From positions 9,064,972 through 9,128,971 of the forward strand of contig NC_045146.1 of NCBI RefSeq assembly GCF_008831285.2: 64,000 bases of DNA, read 5' to 3'. A program made the translations under genes and the position numbers. Positions within the stretch are counted from its first letter, which is position 1. Each line of letters opens with the position of its first letter. Below the pieces are notes generated by a model. It ran no database searches, was not told where the DNA came from, and saw only the letters and a list, made by a program, of their open reading frames with translations. Source of the stretch: Nymphaea colorata. Its lineage: Eukaryota > Streptophyta > Magnoliopsida > Nymphaeales > Nymphaeaceae. Below are positions 39,501 through 49,374 of this stretch, in pieces.

Positions 39501-40545
39501 GCTGAACACCATCTTCAACTCCCTATAGTGCAGACGCCTCTCAACACCTTCGTGGTCAAGGTGAAGGCATGGTTGCCTACCCAAGGACTCATTGGTTTGG
39601 GTAAGATGTTGATCTCCGTTGTTAATGGCTACCGACAACCATTAATTGATCGAAGAACTCCAATATTCTCACGGCTTGGTTGGTATTGCTGTGTAGTGCT
39701 CAAAGAGCCATGCCCTAGGGACCATGGTACTTTCCATGCATGGAGGAAAGAGAAATCAACTTTTCATTAATCAATAATGAGTAAAGTGTCTCGGTTTTAG
39801 CTTATATACACATGCCAAACCAGTTTGTACAATGTCTCGAGATGAGATACAATCAAAACCGAATCAAAAGAGAAAACAGTACAAAAGCAAATAAATGAGT
39901 CTTTGAATCAAGTCAAACAAAAGCAGAAGTCAAAGTCTATGATTGGGCCGAAGCCCCACCTCGCCCAGGTTTTGCCTGAGCTTCGGAAGTTTGGTCCGTG
40001 CAGTGGGCTGGAGCCCAATGTGCCTGAGTCGCACTAGGGTGAAGGGACCTCCACTCCATGCTGAGCCCACCATCTTCTTCTTCTAGGCAAGGATAGCCTA
40101 GGTCTTCATCCTCTAGGCTAGGGTCGCCTAGGTCTTCTTCACCTAGACGTGATGAGTCTAGGTCTCCTAGGTTAGAGTCACCTAGGTCTTCTTCAACTCT
40201 CACACTCTTAACCTCCCAAAGGTTTGCAACGTGTCTTGTACTTTGCTCTAAATAGCCCCATAATTGAGGGTTAACCTCACAATGCAAAAGCATGCCACAG
40301 TCACTTGAAGCCTTTTTCGCCTTTCTTGAAGAGTTAACCACACAAGGAAAATCACCGTCTTTCCCGCAAGCGCTAAAGAGGAACTAGAAAACTTAACCTC
40401 CCTAGACTTTTCACCCTTCTCCGAAGCCGCTCTCGCGTTCTCTTCGTTAAACTCATAAACAAGAAAGTTAGCCTCACAATAAGATAAAGCACCTTCGGCG
40501 GAGGTACCCACATGGGATGTATGGGCTCTAGGTAGGATCGTATCA
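36567..40545 (-). repeat. Putative long (about 4 kb) 5' LTR of the gypsy relic, or LTR plus later insertion
   Basis: The minus-strand sequence from 40545 begins TGATACGATCCTACC and matches the 3' LTR start at 33730. The next LTR-like end before a primer binding site is 36567. If both belong together the LTR is 3.98 kb. A minus-strand TATA box (TATATAAG, 39808-39801) and a nearby poly(A)-like region (about 39765) fit a promoter and R region within it. The part 36600-39300 has no matching partner here and might instead be an insertion. The 203-codon open frame at 37741-38352 has no recognisable similarity. Confidence 0.45.
40080..40195 (-). repeat. CCTAGGTCTTC minisatellite in the gypsy LTR
   Basis: The words CCTAGGTCTTC and TAGGCTAGGG/TAGGTTAGAG recur about every 30-40 bases, at about 40099, 40129 and 40181, giving a degenerate tandem repeat in the U3-like part of the LTR. 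Confidence 0.7.
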
Positions 40546-40559
40546 TTGGCACTAGTAAC

Positions 40560-41780
40560 AAAAGCGGAGTGAGGGGGCCCAGGCCTTCCCTTTGCAAACA
40601 ACGGAAGCGGAAGGCCCGACCCATCCCCGTGCTCCATAGTTGGTGTCTGGTGCTGACGACGGAGCACAGGGAAGGGCACCCTTCCCTGCTTCTATGAACA
40701 GGAAGGGTTTGACCCTCCCCTGTGGTTGTCGGCAAAGGGAAGGGCCCGACCCCTCCCATGCTCCACCATTGGCACCAACAAAGGGCCCTTTCCTGCTTCC
40801 ATCAATAGGGGAGTGCTCAACCCTCCACTCTTCACATAGAAAAGTGGAGGGTATGGCCCTTCCTTGTTGTCATCAACAAAGAAAAGCCCAACCCTTCCCC
40901 CTCCTCTATTGTTGCTAACCATCGGCGATGGTGGACTTTCTCTAGAGACGACGATAGGGGACCCTCTGTAGACGAGCTCCCCTGTCGTCATCTGCAAACG
41001 AAAGGGTTGCCCCCTTCCCCTATTCTGTTAGTCATTGTCTGAATGGTAGAGAGGGCCGTCGTGCCCGACTCTAGTAAAATCAAAATTGATAGAGAAAAAG
41101 AGGAGTGCATACTTGATGAAGAAGATTACAAGGGTTGCGTGAGTATGCTATGAAGTTGCCTAGCCCTTCCCTCTACAAACAACAAAAGCAAAGGGAAGGC
41201 CCAACCCAGCCCCGTGCTCTGCCATCAGTGTCTGGTGCTGACGGCAGAGTGCAGGGTCCCTGCTTCTATAAACAGGGAGGGCACGACCCTCCACTGTTCA
41301 CACATAATAGTGGAAGGTCGAGCCCTCCCTTGTTGTCATTGGCAAATGGAAGGGACCGACGCCTCCCTACTCTGCTATCGGCACTAGAGCCGACGTGCGG
41401 ATGACAAAGCAAGGAAGGGTTGGGCCTTTCCCTCTACCCACGATGGAAGTAGAGGGCACTTCCCTGCTTCCATCCATCAATAAGAGAGGGCTCGACCCTC
41501 CATAGTGGAGGGTTTGGCCCTTCTCCCTCCCCTATTGTTGTTGACCATCAGCAATGGTGGACTCCCTTTGTAGATGACGATAGGGTTGGACCCTTGTCGT
41601 TGTCTCCCTCTATAGACAAACTCTCATGTCGTTGTTTGCAAAGGGAAGGGTCGCCCCCTCCCCTTGGTCTGTCAGCCATCTTTGGACGGCAGAAAGGGCA
41701 ACTGTGCACAACCCTAGTAAAATCAAAATCGATAGAGAAAAAGAGTCGTAAAGGGGTTGTGTGAGGACACTGTGAAGATG
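40560..41780. repeat. GC-rich ~0.6-kb tandem duplication of unknown kind
   Basis: Two copies share landmarks in the same order: GTGTCTGGTGCTGACG at 40643 and 41228, GGTGGACT at about 40931 and 41565, and CTAGTAAAATCAAAAT at 41071 and 41714. Both are dense in GGGAAGGG/CCCTTCCC and GACCCTCC words. No coding similarity was recognised. If the larger Harbinger model is right, this is internal element DNA. Confidence 0.8.
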
Positions 41781-41893
41781 TCGGGTTGAAGATAATGTTG
41801 TTTACGTGAAGATCATGTTGTTTATGTTCTTCATGCATGCACATGAGAGAAAGAAAAGGGAATATATGGTAGAATTGAGCCGTCCTTTCCTTT

Positions 41894-42184
41894 CCTTATC
41901 AATCCCTCAAATTTTGGAGCGATTGGATTTTTATTGAAACTTCCTTTCCCTTCTTTTTTTTCCTTCCCTTCCAACCAAACACACTTTTTTCCTTATCAAT
42001 CCCTCAAATTTTGGAGCGATTGGATTTTTATTGAAACTTCCTTTCCCTTCTTTTTTTTCCTTCCCTTCCAACCAAACACACTTTTTTCCTTATCAATCCC
42101 TCAAATTTTGGAGCGATTGGATTTTTATTGAAACTTCCTTTCCCTTCTTTTTTTTTCCCTTCCCTTGTAACCAAACACACTTTT
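41894..42184. repeat. Three tandem 97-bp repeats with AACCAAACA words
   Basis: CCTTATCAATCCCTC starts at 41894, 41991 and 42088. Each unit ends with CCAACCAAACACACTTTT, or with CTTGTAACCAAACACAC in the third copy. The units are nearly identical. The words match the terminus at about 42270-42286, so this looks like amplified subterminal DNA of a Harbinger-type element. Confidence 0.93.
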
Positions 42185-42289
42185 AAATTTCCTTTTCTTT
42201 TCATCCTTCTTAATTGATCAACCAAACAAAAGATGGATTGCTCTTTCCCTCCCTTCCCTTTCTTTTCCCTCCAACCAAACATGACGTTA

Positions 42290-43000
42290 AGGTATTTGTC
42301 AAACTCAATTGCCATGATTGGAAGATCAGGTTAGGTCGATGCTTTATCAGGCACTTGAGCTTGCATAGCACATTTAAAATGGGCATACCAAAGATCTAGA
42401 GAGTTGACATTAAGCTGGAGCTTGGTTTGGCCTGAACTGTTATTATATTAAATATGGCGCTTTTACTTGGGCATTTTAAGCTTCTTGATCCGTTGTTGGC
42501 ATATGGTCAAGCCAGTCTAGTTCAGCCATGCTTAATGCTTACTCCTATTTTTATGATCCATTACAAATATATATTCTTGTGTTAAAGTAATGCTATCTTA
42601 CAATGGTAAGCTAACTTTAGTTTCAGGGAAAAGGAAAAAGTTGGGTTTTAATAAGAAAATTGGATTTTGGGCTTTAATACAAAAACATGCATTTAGTAGC
42701 ACATATGGGCCGGAAACATTAGTTCCCCCCTCATCTTTACAATTTCCCTCTTTAATGTTTTGTTTCTTATTTTATTCTTCACATAAAAAAATTTACATGT
42801 CATTTACTTCGTCTCAAAAGAAGCATCTTTAGATATGGGTATACGTTTCTTTATTTAAAACTAACGATTGGAAAAATATACTCATTTATTAAAAACCACG
42901 TTTCATTTATTACTTATTTGAGTCAATTTTCTTAAATATGAGATAATTAAAGGTTAAAAAACTATCTTTACATAATTGAATATTACATAAAAATTTCCCT
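42290..43000. other. AT-rich stretch, nothing recognised
   Basis: No gene or repeat family recognised between the repeat block and the kinesin fragment. Confidence 0.5.
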
Positions 43001-43004
43001 GCAG

Positions 43005-43248
43005 GATGTGCTTTTCACGGTGGCAAGCTTGATGGTCGAGAACTTCATGTATGGTTATAATAGTTGCATGTTTGCCTATGGGCAAGTAATTTCTACTTTT
43101 GTCTGTTCAAACTCATTGCTGTGTGCATATTTTCATTGTTATGGTAATTGCTACCACCATCATCCTTCTACCAAAATATACATTTGTGTAGACGGGCAGT
43201 GGGAAGACATATACCATGATGGGTGAATTATACGATGCCCATGATTAG
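43005..43248 (+). pseudogene. Kinesin motor-domain gene fragment (kinesin-12-like)
   Basis: After a splice acceptor (CTGCAG) an exon at 43005-43085 reads DVLFTVASLMVENFMYGYN then SCMFAYGQ. A GT-AG intron (43086-43191, 106 bp) follows. The next exon (43192-43248) begins TGSGKTYTMMGE and then hits a stop. Together these give the P-loop GQTGSGKT of the kinesin ATP site. The MVEN..YGYNSCMFAYGQ context resembles plant kinesin-12 (phragmoplast, POK/PAKRP type). Nothing before or after is recognisable as kinesin, so this is a two-exon gene fragment. Retention of the intron points to a DNA-level copy or a decayed gene, not a retrocopy. Confidence 0.82.
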
Positions 43249-43552
43249 CTTAGAGAAGACCACAAAACATACATCATAATGAGTAAATTAGTTTGTTATT
43301 TATCACTTATTTTATGAGTTTTCATGAAAATATACATGTTTCATTGATGATTTATCATTTTAAGTGTGAGTTTTTTTTTTATTCATAGGTGGAAAGTCAT
43401 GAAGGAGAGAAAAAATGGCGATGGAGGTGAAGCTAATTACTTGATGGATCATGAATTTTGTCATATGTTTGATAATTGATTGTAATAAGTTATTCTTTTG
43501 GTCATGTACGCAACAAGTTATCAAAATAGAATTTGTATTATTTTTGTTGAAT

Positions 43553-43554
<2 letters not shown>

Positions 43555-43643
<89 letters not shown>

Positions 43644-43682
43644 TGCGCACACGCGCGTGCGCACACACACACACACACGTGC
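43555..43682. repeat. Compound microsatellite (CT)n(TA)n(CA)n with CG-rich core
   Basis: About 28 bases of CT, 38 of TA, then CA repeats broken by ATGCGCACACGCGCGTGCGC. The last two blocks are almost pure alternating purine-pyrimidine. Confidence 0.98.
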
Positions 43683-43689
43683 TTGCTCA

Positions 43690-45150
43690 TTAGCATTGGT
43701 TCATACAAAAAAAAAAGTGAGCTATTACAAGGTGCAAACGATTGCCAGAACAAATTGATGCAATTGAAATCCTAGACAGATGGACATAGTTTTCTGTTTT
43801 GAAAATTATCAAACAATGGACGGAAAACACTGACAAGATAGATAGGACAGTGGTGTGGTGGATAGGACGTCCTGCTCGTTCTGTCAAATGAGACAATTAT
43901 CAAATGACCTCTTAGGGTAGTGCCACCTAACCATCTGCAACCCCACTAGAGAACCATCGACGAGCCCATTGATGGCCGTGGAAAAGGTAGACGTTCTCAA
44001 CTGGATGCCTTTTTGGCCTAACGCACACAGTGCAACTGGTAGGGGTCCGATGCCATCATGCCCTTTGGGAATCTAGGCGTCATTTTGGGACCCAAAACCA
44101 CCTCATGTAATCCAATTCTTGTTTACTCAATCCAGCTCAGGGCATGAATTGGCCCAGTCGTCCCCTCGCCCCTTCCCCCCACCCCTAAAAAAAAAAAAAC
44201 TTACTGGGTCACAAGCTCTTACCTGGCACTTGGTTTTGGCTGCAAGGTCCCAATTCATTATTCGCAACTAGTACTTCATGGTCTTATTCATCTAGGATGA
44301 GTCTTCTTCAAACTATATCTACTACATTTATTTTGGATCTTAGCATAATCCACCTTTAGTTGTTTCATTTAAATATTAAGTTAGGACCTTTAAATATCCA
44401 TTTATTTTAGGTTTTCGATCCAAAGATCCCATGGAAATAGGGAGAAGCTATTTGGGGCACATTTTATTCTTTTCATGGTTAGTGGTTATTGATTATTAGA
44501 GTTTGTCCTAATTTCTTTGTTAATTCATGTTTTCCATCCTTTTGCTTTATTTTCATTTGCATTATATTCTTGTTCAGTTTGTGTTCCTATGGCAATTAAA
44601 GTGAGGAACTCTTGTCACTGCATCGATAAAGAAGAATAAATTTGTAAGCAAATCTAGGAAAATGTGTTTCTATTTCAATTGAAGATAGAAACCTTTCGTT
44701 CACTTTGAAATTATCAACATTTTGTGTCTATGATGCTTGGTATGGTTTTTTAGTGAGTTCTACAAAGGGAGAAGCTAAAGACAAAGTTTCAAGTATAACT
44801 GGCTTCTTACCCAAAGCAAGATGAGTATGGATGGTTTTCTTACACACACACACATAATATAAACATGACTCTTAACACGAGATTCGTTAGGAATTACAAC
44901 AAACCTTTATCATGTAGGAATCATATGACTTGGTCAGCTTGGAAAAAAAAGAAGGCAAATCTAAAAAGGTGGTGACCAAAAATGCCATTTGAACTAACAA
45001 TGCTTTCCTTCCAATGAAAAGGATGGCGATCAAAATGCCCTTTGAACTGACAACCCTTTCCCTCCAATGAAATTGCTTGGTGCCTTCCTTGAGAGAGAGA
45101 GAGAGTTCTATATGCCGCCCCATGTATGTAACAAGCATACACCGGATGTG
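43690..45150. other. Intergenic stretch, nothing firm
   Basis: No gene recognised. The region from 44270 to 44600 has T-rich sequence with an LTR-leader look, but I found no partner copy. Confidence 0.4.
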
Positions 45151-45157
45151 AATCTTA

Positions 45158-46849
45158 CTATGAATATATACATTTACTTTCATGCCTAAACATTTCATAC
45201 GCATGAGCATGAGATACATGAAGGAGATCATTTAAAACTAAATTTTGAAATGCCTTTGAAGAACCAATATTAAAAATTCTCAAACTTGATTCATCTCTAA
45301 TTTTTACTACATCTTCACATTTGTATTTGACATGAATAGACAAGTTGTTGATATCATTGATGATGTGATGAGTCGCACCAAAGTCAGGATACCAATTGTC
45401 ATCTCCAATGTCTTGATTCAGAGTACTAGAAGAAACTGCATGATATGCTTGAGGCGACGTTGTCTCTTTTTCTTTAAACAAGTTATGACCAACAAAAATT
45501 TGTAATATGACCAACTTTTCCACATATTTGGCACACAAAACGGTCACATTTGTATTGCTCATTTTTCTGTCCTCCTCATCTAGATTGGTAGTTGTTTCTA
45601 TCACAACCTCTATAGTTGGTTTGCTTGTTATAAACCTATTTTGAGATAATATTTGTAGCAGACATAATAGATTCAAAAGTTTGAGAATCATCTTCTTTTA
45701 AGTTGGCTTCTTGTATGAGAAAAAGCCCATAAAGTTCATTCATAGAGACAAGGTCCTTTTGAGTTTCCATACTGACTTTAAAGGCAAGATATTAACTTGG
45801 CAATCCTCTAAGGATTTGAAGAATGAGATCATCTTCGTTAATAGGTTTAGATGTAATGGCTAGTTGATGAGCAATAGCTTTTTCTTTGATTATATAAACA
45901 TCCATAGAACGAGATCCCTTTTTCAAATCTTGAAACTGTGATTTTAACTGCATTATTCGAGCCCTGAATTGAGCAGCATAGGACTTCTTATGAGCACCCC
46001 AAACCTCTATAGAAGTTTTTAAACCAATAATTTGGGTATGTATTGCTTCAGATAGAGATGGCTTAATCCAACTCAAAAGTAACTGATCATTTCTCAGTCA
46101 TTCAGTATATTCTAGACTGATTTCAGTTGTTCCACATCTAAACTTTGATAGAGCAGGTTTGCTTCCATCAATATACCCCATAAGATCAAATGAGATCAAT
46201 ATTGAGGTGAATTAGGATTCTCAAATAAGATAATTTTCAGCATTTAACTTTATCGTGAGGAAATACTGTAAATTGCTTGGCTACTGAACAGGAGAAGCAA
46301 GAAAATTCGTACTCGTATCAGAGTTGACTCCCGTATTTGATGAGGCTTCTTGATCTGCCACGAGAATGAAAAGCCGCAACACAAGATGTAATTCTTAGGA
46401 TCTAGCAGTAGCACTATCAAGGATCAGCCACTTTGATACCATGTTAGAAATCAAATGAAGAAATAATTAAAAAAAGGACATGAATTTTTAAAGTGGTTCA
46501 ACCAATAGGCCTACGTCCGCTACTCTATCATTTATGACTTGCATTCCTTTGGTAGAGAGATTCTTTTATATAGAGGAGATACATAAGGGGTTCCTTTAGG
46601 TAGTTAAAAAACATGACTTTTCATCTCCCAGGCCATTACCAATTCTTAAGAAATATGACTGTTCATCTCCCAAACCATTTCCTAAGAAACATGAATTTTC
46701 ATCTCCCAAGCCATTTCCCAAAAGACATGACTTTTGATCTCCCAAGCTATTACTAATTCTTAAGGGACATGACTTTTCATGTCTAAGTGATTCACTTTGA
46801 ATGATGAGAGTTGATTCTTTCTAAGAGTCTCCACATTATTTTATTAACA
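45158..46849 (-). mobile_element. Second copia relic (5' LTR, gag, protease)
   Basis: On the minus strand: an LTR (46849-46442), a primer binding site TGGTATCAAAGTGGC (46441-46427), gag pieces (LMGYIDGSKPALSK near 46170; LRNDQLLLSWIKPSLSEA; RIMQLKSQFQDLKKGSRSMD) and a protease region with WYPDFGATHH (usually DSGATHH). The element stops near 45158, before integrase, with no 3' LTR. It is truncated and full of stops. Confidence 0.88.
46442..46849 (-). repeat. 5' LTR of the second copia relic, with internal short repeats
   Basis: 408 bp, starting TGTTA and ending TAACA on the minus strand, with the primer binding site directly after it. Inside (46610-46785) a unit with CATGACTTTTCATCTCCCA and CCATTTCC/CTTAAG recurs four or five times at roughly 35-60-base steps. 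Confidence 0.82.
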
Positions 46850-47299
46850 ATAATGCTATAAATGAGACAAAAAACAAAAATCTTTTTTATTGCTTAAAGA
46901 GGTATATTGGTCATAACGATATATATACATCGATTGATAAATTTTACCTTTATCGAATCCTCAACTCTTTTTTTGTGTTTTTTTTGTCCATATAAAAAGT
47001 TTTTTTATATTAATTATGAGAACTTTTTGTTATTACTAAAATGGGGAATGAAATTACATACATAGGAACAATGCATATAACCAGCTACAGCCTTCTTGTC
47101 ATGCTTTGTTCAAGTGGAATAACCCTCTCTCTTCCCCCTCCCTCCTTCCCACCCTCATATGCATGGATGGTGGACTGCTTCTAAACCTTTCGATGGGAAA
47201 TGCTTCACTACTGTGCCTTCACTAAAGGACACCTCCACAGCGACTGCATTGCCTTTCTCTCGCCAGGCAACTTCATAACTTCATCCCTCCGCATCCCCA

Positions 47300-47340
<41 letters not shown>

Positions 47341-49370
47341 TGATGGGCAAATGGCCTGTGACAACAGCCCCTCTGTATATCATTGTGGCCATCTTTTTCT
47401 TGATCACCAAGGCCCATGCAAGAGTCATTTTCTCTTCCCTTCTATTGGAAGATTTTCCCTTGAAGCTGCATATTCCATCGATTTTCTACCATGTGTTTTT
47501 CTATAAGAACCCTAGCATTTGGATGTAACGATTAAATGAGTTTTAGGATCTTTCGGTGGTTTGTACTTTTTACTTTTTGAATTTCAGTTTGTTTTCTCTA
47601 TTGCAAAATATGGTGCTTTTTTTTCTTCACCTTTGAAAAAAATTTGGCAAAAGAATGTTGGCTTCTGAGATGTTCTCCTTCTCTATCTCTCTCTCTATTT
47701 CATTATTATATCGATATATGACCTCAGTATCATGGTTTTGGTAAATGTTTTTTTTTCCTATTATGATGCTTGATGAGGCACTTCAGGCCAAGATATGATT
47801 ATTCAGGTGTGTCTACTAACATGGTGGGGTTGGCGGCAGTTTTGGAGTGGAAAACATTGTTTCTTGATTAAGCAAAATTAGTGGAAGATACCTTATGTGC
47901 TGATCAAAATAACAAAAATTTTAATTTGTTTGAGCCAATCTTTAGAGACAATACTTTAGGGATTCATATCATTCATCTTATTATGGTTTGAGTATTCTCA
48001 TCGTTTGGCATACACATCTACTACTTAATCCTCTACCAAAAACTTAAATGACCATTCACCATCAATTTTGGCTTGGTGAGCTTTTTCAATGTATACTAGG
48101 AGGAAGTAGCGCAATTTGCTTAGGATACAATCACGAGCTTGGGAGCCTTTAATTGTACCTGCACACCAACTATAATAACATGAACTAAAACTTACCCCAA
48201 TTGTATACAAGTATTTTTGTTATAAATTGACAGTAACTTAGATGTGTGATTTGATGCATAGAATATTTGTCAAATGCCATGATATGTACGAATAGAATCA
48301 ATGCTATCCTCATACAAGTGGAAGCATGAAAGCTAAGTAGTCTGTTGCATGTGTTTTTAGTGAATCCATACACTTAAGCTAGACCTATCACTCAAGGGAT
48401 AGCACTAAGCTAGATGTCAGCACTAAATGGGTTAACTTGAGCTGCATGTTATAACTCAAGTAATCTACATAAGCAGTGTTGCTACTTTTAACGGTACTGT
48501 TTAGTCTTTGAACGTGGATGTTCCACTCTCATATGTACAAAGCTCTTTCGATGCACATTTATTTTTAAATTAGAGATGCAGTTCTATAATATGCATCACC
48601 TTTAATATAATTTTTTCTAAAATTTAGTTAGAAACATTGTATTTGAATTAGGTACTCACCCCTTTATCTTCACACCCCTCCAAGTGGTTCTAGTTTGTAG
48701 CTTTAGATGCAAAATGTTCTTGTAGCATAAGTGGCAAATTTTTTCCTGTTCTTCACTTTGTTTTTATGGCTTCATGGCTTGGTTTGGCTGGTAGCGTGAT
48801 GTCTTTGGGAATTGCAGTTTGAACTTATCTTTAATAAACATGTATTGTAAGTTTAGGCTTAATGACCTATGACTTGTCAATATGTTTTGAGGGTCATGCA
48901 CTTTGACTTTGATGTACAATCATTTTAACAACTAATGAATACAAATTACTATTTTCTTTTGGTCTTTGGTGTGGTACCATCTTAGTACATGACATTGTGA
49001 TTCTTCTATTATTTTGATGTTTTATTTAGTTAAGTAGTTTAAAATTTTTATTGTTTTATAAGTATTTGATGAATAATTAAGAAGTTATCACTACAAAAAA
49101 AAGTGTTATATCGACATGTCAATACCGGGTAGGATTTATGTGCCCAGTGATGACTAGTCTACAGCAGTGGTTCACCGTTAAAGATAATATTAATGCTTCT
49201 TTCCCCACACTGTTATAGATATATCCCTTAAAATCACCCATTTCACATGGAAAGAAGATCGAGCAGGCATCTTCTTTCTTCATGCAAGGGCCATTCTCCA
49301 GTGCAAGTGGCATTCTTCCCCCTTTCTGCCTCGAATGTCTGCCAAGCTTTCTCAATCATTGCTAAGTGCT
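46850..49370. other. Intergenic stretch with CT microsatellite
   Basis: No firm gene. A (CT)n run lies at 47303-47336, and degenerate ACTCAAG/TAGCACTAAG words lie at 48375-48470. Confidence 0.4.
47344..47528 (+). CDS. Doubtful small ORF with signal-peptide-like start
   Basis: A 61-codon frame follows a CT-rich leader-like tract (47303-47336). It starts MGKWPVTTAPLYIIVAIFF, then LITKAHA, which would be a good secretion signal with a cleavage after AHA. The rest (VIFSSLLLEDFPLKLHI and on) has no recognisable family. It could be a real secreted peptide, the first exon of a lost gene, or chance. No downstream exon was found. Confidence 0.2.
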
Positions 49371-49374
49371 TGGT

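Larger units (their letters stand above)
30807..42289 (-). mobile_element. Candidate PIF/Harbinger element with a nested gypsy insertion
   Basis: TTA at 30807-30809 is followed by a terminus CACTCTGTTTGGTGGAAGGG. At the far end, the reverse complement reads CGTCATGTTTGGTTGGAGGG and is followed by TTA at 42287-42289. A 3-bp TWA duplication is the hallmark of PIF/Harbinger, and both autonomous genes of the family lie inside at the left. Both termini run into purine-rich subterminal DNA with repeated GTTTGGTT or GTTTGTTT words. The 11.5-kb span is explained by the gypsy relic within. The terminal match is short and imperfect, so the right end could belong to a separate MITE. Confidence 0.42.

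Noticed and set aside
40248-40997. Several minus-strand frames of 90-143 codons
   Set aside because: They arise in the GC-rich duplicated block and the gypsy LTR; the matching DNA in the second LTR copy breaks the frame.
41894-42184. CRISPR-like array
   Set aside because: Units are directly adjacent with no unique spacers, and this is a plant genome.
43360-43753. Long frames over the compound microsatellite
   Set aside because: They only translate repeats (IYIYIY, HTHTHT, RERERE).
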